Shown here in pieces: positions 48,037 to 57,252 of a stretch of DNA of 64,000 bases. The stretch is from Georgenia wutianyii. Its GTDB lineage: Bacteria; Actinomycetota; Actinomycetes; Actinomycetales; Actinomycetaceae. A program made the position numbers and the translations under genes. Where the stretch lies: positions 2,914,001 through 2,978,000 of the forward strand of contig NZ_CP040899.1 of NCBI RefSeq assembly GCF_006349365.1. The letters run 5' to 3'. The first letter of the stretch is position 1. Every line of letters starts with the position of its first letter. The notes beneath the pieces are model-generated. The model saw only the letters and a list, made by a program, of their open reading frames with translations, ran no database searches and was not told where the DNA came from.

Positions 48037-48074
48037 GGCGGGCCGGCCGGACCACGTGGTCCGGCCGGCCCGCC
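48037..48074 (+). terminator. Perfect 38-bp palindrome between precursor and cyclase genes
   Basis: Two 19-nt arms (48037-48055, 48056-48074) with no spacer. It starts 16 nt after the precursor stop and ends 30 nt before the cyclase ATG. It probably attenuates readthrough or protects the precursor mRNA, so that peptide is made in excess over enzymes. Confidence 0.6.
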
Positions 48075-48103
48075 GGTACGTGCACCTTCGACGAGAGGCG
48101 TCC

Positions 48104-49282
48104 ATGAGCACCCCGACGGCGCACGCGACGTTCACCCGGCTCACGCGGGCCGAGACGCACCTCGCCCTGCCGGCCGAGGGTCCGGTGGACGCGCCCCGTC
48201 ACCCCACAAGCGGCACCGCCCGCCAGGTGCTCGAGTCCGTGCTCCTCGACGCCCTCACCACCTCCCCGTGCTACGTCCTCTTCTCCGGCGGCCGTGACTC
48301 CTCCGCCCTCCTCGCGCTGGCGACGCACGTCGCGCGCAGGCAGGGTCTGCCGGAGCCGGTCCCGGTCACCGTTCGCCACCCGGGCGTGCCGGAGGCCGAC
48401 GAGACCTCCTGGCAGGACCTCGTCCTGGGGCACCTGCGCCTGCGCGAGCACGTCGTCCTGGAGTTCCGCGGCGAGCAGCGCCTCCTCGGCGAGGTCGCCA
48501 CCGCCGCGCTGCTCCGGCACGGGCCGCTGTGGCCCGAGGCAGTCCAGCTGCAGGGAGCCGTCTACCGGCAGCTCGACGTCGGTGCCGTCGTCTCCGGGGA
48601 GGGCGGCGACCTGCTCCTCGACGGCCGGCGTGCCGGTGCCCTCCGCGACGCCCTCGCGATGACCCGGCCCCGGCGCCGGCACCTGCGTCGCGGGCTGCGG
48701 GCGGCCCGCCCCACCCACCTGCGCCGTCGTGAGCTGCGCCGGCACCGCTCCGACCTCACCCCGCCGTGGCTACGGCCCCCGGCCGCCGAGGCGTACCTGC
48801 GCCAGGTCCTCGCGATGAGCGCCGAGCCGCTGCGGTGGGACGCCGCGACCCGGGCCGGGCTGCGCGCCCGCCCGATGGTCGTGGCCATGGACAACTTCGA
48901 GGCCGGCATCGCGGAGTACGGCTCGCGGCCGGTCACCCCGTTCACCGACCTGCGCGTCGCCGACGCCCTCGCCGCGGAGGGCGGGCCCCTCGGGCTCGGG
49001 GACCGGACGGCGATCTTCCGCCGGCTCTTCCACGACGTCCTGCCCGACCGCGTCCTCGCCCGCCGTTCCAAGGCCTCGTTCAACTCCACCCGCTGGGGGC
49101 CGCAGGAGCGGGAGTTCGCCCACGGCTGGGACGGCAGCGGCCTCGACCCGGCGTGGGTCGACCCGGTGGCGCTGCGCGCGGCGTGGCTCGAGGAGGACCC
49201 CCACCCGGCGGCCGACTTCCTCCTCCACGTCGCCTGGGCGCACGCCCACGGCGTCCCGGTGTGGCCGGAGGGCTCGTCGTGA
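48104..49282 (+). CDS. Lasso cyclase-like asparagine synthetase (C protein) without the amidotransferase domain
   Basis: 392 residues. The ATP-pyrophosphatase loop is FSGGRDSSALLAL (residues ~55-70), and SGEGGDLLLDG (~165) is the second nucleotide site. RVLARRSKASFNSTRWG matches the C-terminal active-site region. The N-terminal glutaminase-like domain (~200 residues) of McjC-type cyclases is missing; only ~45 residues precede the synthetase domain. The expected role is adenylating the side-chain acid and closing the macrolactam. GAGAGG precedes the ATG; its stop overlaps the B2 start. Confidence 0.83.
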   Translation: MSTPTAHATFTRLTRAETHLALPAEGPVDAPRHPTSGTARQVLESVLLDALTTSPCYVLFSGGRDSSALLALATHVARRQGLPEPVPVTVRHPGVPEADETSWQDLVLGHLRLREHVVLEFRGEQRLLGEVATAALLRHGPLWPEAVQLQGAVYRQLDVGAVVSGEGGDLLLDGRRAGALRDALAMTRPRRRHLRRGLRAARPTHLRRRELRRHRSDLTPPWLRPPAAEAYLRQVLAMSAEPLRWDAATRAGLRARPMVVAMDNFEAGIAEYGSRPVTPFTDLRVADALAAEGGPLGLGDRTAIFRRLFHDVLPDRVLARRSKASFNSTRWGPQEREFAHGWDGSGLDPAWVDPVALRAAWLEEDPHPAADFLLHVAWAHAHGVPVWPEGSS

Positions 49283-49734
49283 GGCCGCTCGGCACGGTCC
49301 GCACGCTCCTGCGGCGTCCGCCCCGCGCGTGGTTCCGGGCAGCACAGGCCGCCGCCCTCGCCGGGGTCGTCGAGGTCGGGCTGCGTACCGTGCGACTCCC
49401 CCGGCTCACGCGGCTGCTGGGCGTGCGCCTCGTCCTGGACGGAGCCGTCGGGCGGGTCGGTGACCCCGGTCTGGTACGGCTGTCCTCCTCCGAGGCGGAG
49501 CGCCTCGACGTCACCTGGCGGTTGTTGCGCCACCGGCCGTTCAACGGCACCTGCCTGCGCCGGGCGCTGCTCGGCGCCCACGCGCTGCGCCACCGCGACC
49601 ACGCGGTCCGCATCGGGGTGCAGAAGGTCGCCGGGGAGGTCAAGGCGCACGCCTGGCTCGAGGTGGACGGGATCGTCATGGACCCGGACGGCATCGAGAG
49701 CTTCCGGTCGCTCACGGCGGGGGCACCCGCATGA
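49279..49734 (+). CDS. Lasso leader peptidase (B2, transglutaminase-like)
   Basis: 151 residues. The Cys-His-Asp triad is visible as FNGTCLRRALLG, KAHAWLEVDG and DPDG. It is the length of a stand-alone B2 protein, which cleaves the leader after Thr-x. The GTG overlaps the cyclase stop (GTGA) and its own stop overlaps the kinase ATG. The first ~50 residues are Arg/Leu-rich and perhaps membrane-peripheral. Confidence 0.87.
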   Translation: MRPLGTVRTLLRRPPRAWFRAAQAAALAGVVEVGLRTVRLPRLTRLLGVRLVLDGAVGRVGDPGLVRLSSSEAERLDVTWRLLRHRPFNGTCLRRALLGAHALRHRDHAVRIGVQKVAGEVKAHAWLEVDGIVMDPDGIESFRSLTAGAPA

Positions 49735-50690
49735 GGCCCGAACCACCCCAGCGCCTCTACGGCCTCACCGTCGCGGCGGACTTCCCGCTCCACCAGCACC
49801 GCCCCGCGCCGGCCGGCGCCCGCGTCGACCTCACCGTGCTCGACGGCGAGCCGCTCGACGGGAACCACGGCACCCCCGCCGGGCAGGTCCTGCTCGACTT
49901 CGGGCAGGAGCCCGACCGGTGGTACACCGCGGTGCGCCGCCCCGACGCCTCCGTCCTCCTGCGCGTCCACGGCGTGTGCGACTTCGTCCTCGGCCCGGAC
50001 CTCGCGGACGTCACCGTGCACCTCGTGCGCGGGACCGACCCCGGCATGCGCGCGATCATGACGACGGGCACGCTCCTCGCCCTGCAGCTCTACCTCCGGG
50101 GCAACGCGGTCCTCCACGCGAGCGCCGTCGAGCGCGACGGCACCGCCGTCGCCTTCCTCGGCCACTCCGGGATGGGCAAGAGCACCCTCGCCGCGCTCAT
50201 GTGCGCCGACGGGGCGCGGGTCGTCAGCGACGACGTCGTCCCGGTCGCGGCGGGCAGCCGTCCCTGCGTGCCGCTCGGGGCCACCGAGCTCCGGCTGCGG
50301 CCGGGTGCCGAGGCGGTCACCGAGGCCATGGCGACGGGCAGCTACCGGGTACGCACGAGCGCCGACGACCGGACCGTCGTCGGCCTGCCCTCCCCGCAGA
50401 CCGAGGACGTGCCCCTGGGCGCCGTGCTCATCCCCCGCCCCAACCGGGATGGCCGCCTGGAGATGGAGCGGCTGGACCCGAAGTCCGCGGCGTTCGCGAT
50501 CATGAGCTTCCCGCGGCTCATGGGCTGGCGGGACCCCGCGGTCCTCGGTCAGGTCCTCGCCCACGCCTCCTGGCTCGCCAGGACGGTCCCGGTGCTCGTC
50601 GCCCACGTCCCCTGGGGACCCCCGTTCCGGGCGGACGTCGCCGAGACGATCTGGGCCGCCGTCGACCGGACTCCCGTCGCGGGCGCCTGA
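49731..50690 (+). CDS. HPr-kinase-like lasso peptide kinase
   Basis: 319 residues. The C-terminal HprK fold has Walker A GHSGMGKST at ~144-152 and VSDDVVPVA, a typical acidic catalytic pair; HASAVERDG precedes it. No HPr substrate system is nearby. In paeninodin and ThcoA clusters a homologue phosphorylates a C-terminal Ser of the precursor. Translational coupling to the B2 gene supports the same role. It ends 1 nt before the convergent exporter gene. Confidence 0.85.
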   Translation: MRPEPPQRLYGLTVAADFPLHQHRPAPAGARVDLTVLDGEPLDGNHGTPAGQVLLDFGQEPDRWYTAVRRPDASVLLRVHGVCDFVLGPDLADVTVHLVRGTDPGMRAIMTTGTLLALQLYLRGNAVLHASAVERDGTAVAFLGHSGMGKSTLAALMCADGARVVSDDVVPVAAGSRPCVPLGATELRLRPGAEAVTEAMATGSYRVRTSADDRTVVGLPSPQTEDVPLGAVLIPRPNRDGRLEMERLDPKSAAFAIMSFPRLMGWRDPAVLGQVLAHASWLARTVPVLVAHVPWGPPFRADVAETIWAAVDRTPVAGA

Positions 50691-50691
50691 G

Positions 50692-52560
50692 TCACTCGCG
50701 GGCGGGGGCGTCGAGGTAGGCCGCCGCCTGCAGCCGGAACAGCTCTGCGTACATCCCGTCGCGGGCCATGAGCTCGGTGTGCGAGCCGGACTCCACCACC
50801 CGGCCCTCGTCGAGGACGTAGATGACGTCCGCCGAGCGCACCGAGGAGAAGCGGTGGGAGATGAAGACGGCCGTACGCCCGGCGAGCACGGCGCGCAGCG
50901 ACTCGTACAGCCTGCTCTCGGCTCGCGGGTCCAGCGCTGCCGTGGGCTCGTCGAGGATCATGAGCTCGGCGTCGCGGTAGAAGGCGCGGGCGATCGCCAC
51001 GCGCTGCCACTGGCCTCCCGACAGGTCGCGCCCACCCTTGAAGATCCGGGAGAGGACCGTGTCGTAGCCCTGGGGCAGGGCGGTGAGGAAGCCGGCGGCC
51101 CCGGAGCGCGCGGCGGCCTCGGCGACGCGCTCGTCGTCGGGCCCGTCGGCGTACCTGCCGAAGGCGATGTTCTCCCGGGCGGTGAAGGCGTAGCGGACGA
51201 AGTCCTGGAAGATCACCGCGACCCGCTCGCGCACCGAGACACGGGAGTACTCCCGGGTGTCGCGGCCGTCCCACCGCACGGCCCCGTCCGTGGGGTCGTA
51301 CAGCCCGGCGAGGATCTTGGCCAGGGTGGTCTTGCCCGAGCCGTTCTCCCCGACGAGCGCGACGACCTGGCCGCGCCTGATCCGCAGGTCGACCCCGCGC
51401 AGCGCCTCTGCCTCACTGCCCGGGTAGGTGAACCGCACGTCCTCGACGGAGATCTCCTCGAAGCCCTCCGGCGCGGGGGCACCGGCCTCCTCGTCCCGCG
51501 CCACCGTGCCCAGCGCCATGAACTCGTCGACGTCGTGGAGGAAGAGCCCCGCCTCGAAGATCGACTGCGTGCTCCGCAGGAGGGTCTGCACCTGGCCCTG
51601 GAGCATCCGGATCGCGACGATCGCGGCGCCGGCCTGCGCGACCGAGACCGCCCCGTCGCCGATGAGCCGCACGAGGACGAGCAGGGTCCCGGTGAGCACG
51701 ACCGCCGAGCCGAGGTTGCCCATGGTGCTCAGGGTCAGCCGGCGCCGCAGGTGACGGGCGAGGTCGGCGAGGTAGGCCGCGTAGAGCTCGTCGAACCGCG
51801 CACGCAACGGCCGCCCGAGGTCGAAGGCCCGGACCTCCTTCGCCTCCTCCCGGGTGGTGAGGAGGTAGCTGAGGTAGGCGCGCCGCCGCTGGTGCGGCGT
51901 CTGGTCGACGGTGAAGCCGAACTCCAGGCGGCTCTCCCGCCGGTTGGTGAGGATCAGCGGCAGCCCGCCGAGGAGCAGCAGCGGCAGGAGGACCGGATGG
52001 ATCCCCACGAGGACCGCGCCGACGCCGACCGTGGCGGTCAGTCCCCCGACGATCCCGAGGAGCGCCTGGGTCACCTGGAAGGGCCGGCTCGTGGCCGCCG
52101 CCTCGACCCGCTGGAGCCGGTCGTAGAAGGCCGCCGACTCGAAGTAGCGCAGGGACACGCCCGTCGCGGCGTCCAGCACGTCCTGGTAGGTGCGGCGCGC
52201 CACCGACTCCCCGAGGTACCGGCTGAACCTGCCGCGGACGGCGTCCAGGAGCGTGGCCAGCGCCATGAGCCCGGCGAGGCCGAGCGTGGCGAGGAGGAGC
52301 GAGGTCGGCACCCCGTCGCCCGGTCCCAGGGTGAGGACGGCGGAGAGGAACGACTCGACGATGAGCACCTGGCCCGCGAGCACGAGCGCGGCCAGGACCT
52401 GCACGACGAGCAGGCCGAGGAAGAGGGACCGTCCGGCGCCCCACACGAGCTGGGTGGAGCGGCGCAGGAGCCGCCACAGCCGTCCCACGGACCGTCGCTG
52501 GTTCCGGCTCTCGATCTGCAGGTCGAGCGGGTCGAGCGGCTCGCCGGCCTCCTCGCTCAC
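50692..52560 (-). CDS. ABC exporter (membrane-ATPase fusion), lasso D protein
   Basis: 622 residues. The membrane domain (~35-340) has six helices, and the nucleotide-binding domain (~370-610) has Walker A VGENGSGKTT, signature LSGGQWQRVAIARA, Walker B LMILDEPTAALDP and the H-loop HRFSS. It has no C39 peptidase domain, fitting a pathway with its own leader peptidase. It probably exports the mature peptide and gives self-immunity. GTG start 8 nt after the RRE gene. Confidence 0.88.
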   Translation of the reverse strand: MSEEAGEPLDPLDLQIESRNQRRSVGRLWRLLRRSTQLVWGAGRSLFLGLLVVQVLAALVLAGQVLIVESFLSAVLTLGPGDGVPTSLLLATLGLAGLMALATLLDAVRGRFSRYLGESVARRTYQDVLDAATGVSLRYFESAAFYDRLQRVEAAATSRPFQVTQALLGIVGGLTATVGVGAVLVGIHPVLLPLLLLGGLPLILTNRRESRLEFGFTVDQTPHQRRRAYLSYLLTTREEAKEVRAFDLGRPLRARFDELYAAYLADLARHLRRRLTLSTMGNLGSAVVLTGTLLVLVRLIGDGAVSVAQAGAAIVAIRMLQGQVQTLLRSTQSIFEAGLFLHDVDEFMALGTVARDEEAGAPAPEGFEEISVEDVRFTYPGSEAEALRGVDLRIRRGQVVALVGENGSGKTTLAKILAGLYDPTDGAVRWDGRDTREYSRVSVRERVAVIFQDFVRYAFTARENIAFGRYADGPDDERVAEAAARSGAAGFLTALPQGYDTVLSRIFKGGRDLSGGQWQRVAIARAFYRDAELMILDEPTAALDPRAESRLYESLRAVLAGRTAVFISHRFSSVRSADVIYVLDEGRVVESGSHTELMARDGMYAELFRLQAAAYLDAPARE

Positions 52561-52567
52561 CGCCGGG

Positions 52568-52819
52568 TCACCGCAGCAGGCCCTTGTCACGCAGGTCGGT
52601 GACGAAGGAGCGGGCGTCCGCCTCGGCGGTCTCACGCGGGATGCCGAACTCCTCGACGAGCGCGTCCGCGAGCTCGTCGAGCGAGCGCTCCTCGGTGAGC
52701 AGCCGCGTCAGGGTGGCGCCGGCGACGTTCGTCGTGAGGTAGACGGACCTGGCCGTGTCGAGGACGACGAGCTCGCCGTCGATCTCCTGCCAGGTGATGT
52801 CCTCGCTCCGCAGCTGCAC
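52568..52819 (-). CDS. RiPP recognition element protein (PqqD-like, lasso B1)
   Basis: 83 residues with the PqqD/RRE fold: DITWQEIDGELVVLDTARSV, YLTTNVAGATLTRLL, then SLDELADALVEEFGI and FVTDLRDKGLLR. It binds the leader YxxP segment and presents it to the peptidase. It is encoded with the exporter, away from B2, so the B protein is split and dispersed. Confidence 0.87.
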   Translation of the reverse strand: MQLRSEDITWQEIDGELVVLDTARSVYLTTNVAGATLTRLLTEERSLDELADALVEEFGIPRETAEADARSFVTDLRDKGLLR

Positions 52820-52883
52820 GTGCGCTCCCTCGTCCTCGCGGCCCGGCAGTGCGCGGGGCGGCCGCTCGTCAGCCTACTGGCGC

Positions 52884-52903
52884 CCGCCCTCCCGGGAGGG
52901 CGG
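52884..52903. repeat. 20-bp perfect palindrome
   Basis: CCGCCCTCCC/GGGAGGGCGG lies between rplQ and the RRE gene, followed by TTTG on the plus strand. It may back up the rplQ terminator or act as an operator for the RRE-exporter unit. Confidence 0.4.
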
Positions 52904-52926
52904 TTTGCTGCGGGGGCCGACGACGG

Positions 52927-52965
52927 ACGAGGCCCGCCGCCCCGGGTGGGGGCAGCGGGCCTCGT
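52927..52965 (-). terminator. Terminator after rplQ
   Basis: An 11-bp stem (52927-52937 with 52955-52965) closing a GC-rich 17-nt loop, about 70 nt after the rplQ stop. It separates the ribosomal operon from the lasso exporter unit. Confidence 0.65.
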
Positions 52966-53032
52966 CTGTGTCGGCGCGCCTGGTGAGGGCGCCGTCGCGG
53001 ACCGGGCACACGGTGGTGGGCCCGGCCCGACG

Positions 53033-53575
53033 TCACTTGCTCTCGGCGTCCTCGGCGGGGGCCTCGGTGGTCTCCTCGGCGGCGGCCTCCTCGGCCTCCT
53101 CGGCCGGCGTCTCCTCGACGACGGTCTCCTCGGTGACCTCGGCCTCGACGGCCGGGGCGGCCGCGGCGCGCGCGGTGGCCTTCTCGGCCTCGCGGACGGT
53201 GGCCTGCTTCGGGCTCACCGGCTCCATGACGAGCTCGATGACCGCCATGGGGGCGTTGTCGCCCTTGCGCGGCGCCGTCTTGGTGATCCGGGTGTAGCCA
53301 CCCTGACGCTCGGCCATCGCCGGGGCGATCTCGGTGAAGAGCTCGTGGACGACGCTCTTGTCCTTGACCGTCGTCATGACCTTGCGGCGGGCGTGCAGGT
53401 CACCACGCTTGCCGAGGGTGATGAGCTTCTCCACGACGGGACGCAGGCGCTTGGCGCGGTGCTCCGTCGTCGTGATGGCGCGGTGCTCGAGCAGCGCGGT
53501 GGCGAGGTTCGCCAGCATGTGACGCTCGTGGGCGGGGCTGCCACCAAGACGGGGGCCCTTGGGGGGAGTGGGCAT
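53033..53575 (-). CDS. rplQ: 50S ribosomal protein bL17
   Basis: 180 residues. The core (~1-125) has [20 protein letters not shown] and [20 protein letters not shown]. An Ala/Glu/Val-rich acidic tail of ~55 residues extends the C-terminus, common in actinobacterial L17. It is the last gene of the rpoA operon. Confidence 0.97.
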   Translation of the reverse strand: MPTPPKGPRLGGSPAHERHMLANLATALLEHRAITTTEHRAKRLRPVVEKLITLGKRGDLHARRKVMTTVKDKSVVHELFTEIAPAMAERQGGYTRITKTAPRKGDNAPMAVIELVMEPVSPKQATVREAEKATARAAAAPAVEAEVTEETVVEETPAEEAEEAAAEETTEAPAEDAESK

Positions 53576-53605
53576 GATCTCTCCTGTAGTCGTTCGTTGG
53601 TGGCG

Positions 53606-54616
53606 TCAGTCGCGCGGGTCGCTGAACTCGACGTCGCCCTCGTAGGAGGGCTCGTCCACGGCGTTGATGTCGAAGTCGATCGGGCTGTCCTTGAGGCTCA
53701 GGCCGAGGCCGGCGAGCTTCTCGCGGATCTCCGTGATCGACTTCGAGCCGAAGTTGCGGATGTCGAGGAGGTCGGCCTCGCTGCGCGCGACGAGCTCCCC
53801 GACGGAGTGGATGCCCTCGCGCTTGAGGCAGTTGTACGAGCGCGACTGCAGCCCGAGCTCCTCGATCGGAAGGGCGAGGTCGGCGGCGAGGGCGGCGTCG
53901 GTCGGCGAGGGGCCGATCTCGATGCCCTCGGCCTCGACGTTGAGCTCACGGGCCAGGCCGAAGAGCTCGACGAGGGTCTTGCCGGCGGAGGCGAGGGCAT
54001 CCCGCGGGCTGATCGCGCTCTTCGTCTCGACGTCGACGATGAGCTTGTCGAAGTCGGTGCGCTGCTCGACTCGGGTGGCCTCGACCTTGTAGGTCACCTT
54101 GAGGACCGGGGAGTAGATCGAGTCGACCGGAACGCGCCCGATCTCGGAGTCGAGGCTCTTGTTCTGAGCGGCGGACACGTAGCCACGCCCGCGCTCGACC
54201 GTGAGCTCGACCTCGAGCTTGCCCTTGGAGTTGAGCGTCGCCAGGTGGAGGTCGGGGTTGTGCACCTCGACACCGGCCGGCGGGGTGATGTCACCGGCGG
54301 TGACGACACCCGGGCCCTGCTTGCGCAGGTACATGACGACCGGCTCGTCGTGCTCCGAGGAGACGACGATGTTCTTGATGTTGAGGATGATCTCGGTGAC
54401 ATCCTCCTTGACCCCGGGGACGGTCGAGAACTCGTGGAGCACACCGTCGATTCGGATGCTCGTGACCGCAGCACCGGGGATCGAGGAGAGCAGGGTCCGA
54501 CGCAGGGAGTTGCCGAGGGTGTAGCCGAAGCCCGGCTCGAGCGGCTCGAGAGCGAACCGGGAGCGCGTGGGGGAGACGACCTCTTCGGTCAGGGCGGGGC
54601 GCTGTGCGATGAGCAC
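53606..54616 (-). CDS. rpoA: RNA polymerase subunit alpha
   Basis: 336 residues. The N-terminal dimerisation domain has [20 protein letters not shown] and the C-terminal DNA/activator-binding domain has [18 protein letters not shown] and [18 protein letters not shown] start at 54616. It is flanked by rpsK and rplQ; rpsD is not between rpsK and rpoA. Confidence 0.98.
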   Translation of the reverse strand: MLIAQRPALTEEVVSPTRSRFALEPLEPGFGYTLGNSLRRTLLSSIPGAAVTSIRIDGVLHEFSTVPGVKEDVTEIILNIKNIVVSSEHDEPVVMYLRKQGPGVVTAGDITPPAGVEVHNPDLHLATLNSKGKLEVELTVERGRGYVSAAQNKSLDSEIGRVPVDSIYSPVLKVTYKVEATRVEQRTDFDKLIVDVETKSAISPRDALASAGKTLVELFGLARELNVEAEGIEIGPSPTDAALAADLALPIEELGLQSRSYNCLKREGIHSVGELVARSEADLLDIRNFGSKSITEIREKLAGLGLSLKDSPIDFDINAVDEPSYEGDVEFSDPRD

Positions 54617-54712
54617 GATGTGTTCCTTTCAGCAGGCATCCGCTATATGACGCCGTGCAGGGCACCCGCCGGTCATCGGTCCGACCGGCGGGGTGGAGCG
54701 AGAGAGCACCGG

Positions 54713-54739
54713 CCGCACGCCGCGCGAGGCGGCGTGCGG
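54713..54739 (-). other. Intercistronic hairpin rpsK-rpoA
   Basis: An 11-bp perfect stem (54713-54723 with 54729-54739) with a 5-nt loop, 11 nt after the rpsK stop. It may modulate rpoA expression or mRNA processing. Confidence 0.4.
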
Positions 54740-54749
54740 CGCGGACGAC

Positions 54750-55160
54750 TCAGACGCGGCGACGCTTCGGGGGACGGCAGCCGTTGTGGGCCTGGGGCGT
54801 GACGTCCTGGATCGAGCCGACCTCGAGGCCGGCGGCCGTGAGGGAGCGGATCGCGGTCTCACGACCGGAGCCGGGGCCCTTGACGAAGACGTCGACCTTC
54901 TTCATGCCGTGCTCCTGGGCGCGGCGCGCCGCGGCCTCGGCAGCCATCTGGGCGGCGAAGGGCGTCGACTTGCGCGAGCCCTTGAAGCCGACCTGGCCGG
55001 AGGAGGCCCAGGCGATGACCGCACCGCTCGGGTCGGTGAGGGTGACGATCGTGTTGTTGAACGTGCTCTTGATGTACGCGTGGCCGTGCGTGACGTTCTT
55101 GCGCTGGCTGCGACGCGGCTTGCGCGCCGCGGACGAGGCCTGGCGGGTCTTGGGGGGCAT
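54750..55160 (-). CDS. rpsK: 30S ribosomal protein uS11
   Basis: 136 residues. The family core [34 protein letters not shown] and the C-terminal [11 protein letters not shown] are conserved. The N-terminal ~20 residues are Lys/Arg-rich. Confidence 0.98.
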   Translation of the reverse strand: MPPKTRQASSAARKPRRSQRKNVTHGHAYIKSTFNNTIVTLTDPSGAVIAWASSGQVGFKGSRKSTPFAAQMAAEAAARRAQEHGMKKVDVFVKGPGSGRETAIRSLTAAGLEVGSIQDVTPQAHNGCRPPKRRRV

Positions 55161-55233
55161 GTGGTGCTTCTCTCCTGGTCGTCGGACCGGGGCACGCGGC
55201 GCGGGGCGCCGTGTCGTGCGACCGGACTACTTC

Positions 55234-55608
55234 TTAGCGGGCCTTCTTCTTGCCGGCCACCGTGCGCTTGGGGCCCTTGCGGGTGCGCGCGTTGGTCTTG
55301 GTGCGCTGACCGCGGACCGGCAGACCGCGGCGGTGGCGAAGGCCCTGGTAGGACCCGATCTCGACCTTGCGGCGGATGTCGGCCTGGACCTCGCGGCGCA
55401 GGTCTCCTTCGACCTTGAAGTTGCCCTCGATGTAGTCACGCAGGGCGACGAGGTCGCTGTCCGTCATGTCCTTGACGCGCAGGTCCGGGCTCACGCCCGT
55501 GGCCTCCAGCGCCAGCTTGGCGCGGGTGCGACCGACGCCGTAGATGTAGGTGAGCGCGATCTCGAGCCGCTTTTCGCGGGGGAGGTCGACGCCGACGAGT
55601 CGTGCCAA
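55234..55608 (-). CDS. rpsM: 30S ribosomal protein uS13
   Basis: 124 residues from a TTG start at 55608 ([14 protein letters not shown]) with GAGGAGCAC upstream. An in-frame upstream start would add a non-conserved leader. [32 protein letters not shown] and the basic tail are typical. Confidence 0.97.
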   Translation of the reverse strand: MARLVGVDLPREKRLEIALTYIYGVGRTRAKLALEATGVSPDLRVKDMTDSDLVALRDYIEGNFKVEGDLRREVQADIRRKVEIGSYQGLRHRRGLPVRGQRTKTNARTRKGPKRTVAGKKKAR

Positions 55609-55742
55609 CTTGTGCTCCTCATGCTGCTCGGAGGTCCTCCGCACCACCCTCCCGTCCGAGCCGGACGGGCCCCGGCCTCCGAACCGGGGGTTGCACGCTG
55701 TGCTGGTGGTACGTCTGGCGGCAGGTCGCCGCCGTCGTCAGG

Positions 55743-55856
55743 TCAGCCCTGACGCTGCTTGTGCCGAACGTTCGTGCAGATGACCATCACGCGGCCGTGC
55801 CGCCGGATGACCTTGCAGTTGTCGCAGATCCTCTTGACGCTGGGCTTGACCTTCAT
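55743..55856 (-). CDS. rpmJ: 50S ribosomal protein bL36
   Basis: A 37-residue protein ([18 protein letters not shown] at the start, ending RHKQRQG). C11, C14, C27 and the following His form the C+ zinc-ribbon type. It lies between infA and rpsM. Confidence 0.96.
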   Translation of the reverse strand: MKVKPSVKRICDNCKVIRRHGRVMVICTNVRHKQRQG

Positions 55857-55916
55857 GTCATTCCTCCGCCGCCGTCGACGCACACGTCGGGACGGCGATG
55901 CAGTTGTGTCGGGTGA

Positions 55917-56138
<222 letters not shown>

Positions 56139-56259
56139 GTCCTCCGCTAACTCTTCTCTCCTGCATGGCCACCGCGTCTCGGCGGTGGGGCGCACCCCAT
56201 GAGCCCCACTCGTCTGCTTCCGGGCAGAGTTGTGGGCAGGCACGCTCGTCCAGCGCTCC

Positions 56260-56265
56260 ATCATA
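56260..56265 (-). promoter_or_regulatory. Candidate -10 element for infA
   Basis: TATGAT on the minus strand, ~120 nt upstream of the infA start. No good -35 hexamer is seen at 16-18 nt. Confidence 0.4.
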
Positions 56266-56349
56266 CGACATCGGGCACCTGCCCGTGTCCATGACCTCAC
56301 TCACAGCGCTGCGCCTGCGCCGGGCCACGAGCCTACCCGGACGACAGGT

Positions 56350-56379
56350 GCGGGCGGGGCCCCGAAGGACCCCGCCCGC
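56350..56379 (-). terminator. Terminator of the surface-protein operon
   Basis: A 10-bp GC stem (56350-56359 with 56370-56379), with further pairing inside the loop, 114 nt beyond the last gene of the operon. Confidence 0.6.
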
Positions 56380-56493
56380 GGACGTGCCTGCGCTGCCGCT
56401 CCCCGCCCCGGCGCCGATCACAAGCGCCAGGGCGGTCCCACGGACCGGCACGTCCCGTGCGCCCCGCCGGCGGGCGAACCGGCGGGACACGTC

Positions 56494-57252
56494 TCAGGGG
56501 CCGGGCACCCGGCCTGCCACCGTCCGGCGGCGTGCGACGAGCACGGCCGCCCCCAGCCCTGCGACGAGCGCCGCGAGGCCGGCGAGCACCCGGACCTCGG
56601 CGCCCGTCGTGGGCAGGTCCGTGGTGCCGCTGGTCCCGCTCGCCGGCGGCTGCGGTGGCAGCACGACCGGGGCGGCCGTCGACTCCTCCGGTGGGTCGGT
56701 GGGCATGTCCCCGCCGATCTCGAGGAGGACGTCGAAGGACGCCTCCCGTGGCCCGACGTTCGCCCGGTTGCCCGAGGTCGCGTCGGCCGGCAGTGCGTAG
56801 CTCAGCGTGATCGCCAGCTCCTCGTCCTTGGCGAGCTCCTGCTCGAGGATCGCGGTGACACCGTCCGTGCCGAGGTCGGTGAGCGATGCCGAGCCGCTCC
56901 CCCACCCGACGACGAGGTCGTCGTAGAAGCTGCCGAGGTCCTCCCCCGTCGCGTGGTGGGTGTCCGGGGTGTCGGGGTCGAGGAGCTCGACGTCGACGAT
57001 GCTCGCCCGCAGGAGCCCCGCCGTCGGTCCGTCGTTGCGGACCAGCAGCGTGCGGGAGGTGGAGTCCCCGGGGACGGTGACCGGGGTGCCGAGGAAGCTC
57101 TCGACGGTCACCCCGGAGTAGGTCCGCCCGTCCCAGGACAGGTGGACGGCCTCGTCGAAGTAGACGTCCGCGTGGGCTGCCGCCCCTGCGCCGCTCAGGA
57201 CGAGGGTGAGGGCCGCGGTCGTCGCCGCCCGTCGGGCTCGTGTCGTGCTCAC
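56494..57252 (-). CDS. LPXTG-anchored surface protein
   Basis: 252 residues. It has an N-terminal signal peptide (~8-27), a beta-rich ectodomain, then the sorting signal LPTTG followed by a hydrophobic helix and ARRRTVAGRVPGP. Sortase would link it to the cell wall. The GTG overlaps the upstream stop by 4 bp. The ectodomain is not recognised but resembles the CalY/TasA-like partners encoded upstream. It is the last gene of the operon. Confidence 0.8.
   Translation of the reverse strand: MSTTRARRAATTAALTLVLSGAGAAAHADVYFDEAVHLSWDGRTYSGVTVESFLGTPVTVPGDSTSRTLLVRNDGPTAGLLRASIVDVELLDPDTPDTHHATGEDLGSFYDDLVVGWGSGSASLTDLGTDGVTAILEQELAKDEELAITLSYALPADATSGNRANVGPREASFDVLLEIGGDMPTDPPEESTAAPVVLPPQPPASGTSGTTDLPTTGAEVRVLAGLAALVAGLGAAVLVARRRTVAGRVPGP

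Larger units (their letters stand above)
56139..56493. other. Noncoding gap: infA promoter side and surface-operon terminator
   Basis: 355 nt without a supported gene. It carries the infA leader and promoter (below 56270) and the terminator of the surface-protein operon (56350-56379). No RNA gene was recognised. Confidence 0.6.

Noticed and set aside
49731..50690. Genuine HPr kinase/phosphorylase linked to the HPr gene at 19.7 kb
   Set aside because: It is 30 kb away, coupled to the lasso peptidase gene, and lacks the N-terminal domain order expected for PTS HprK.
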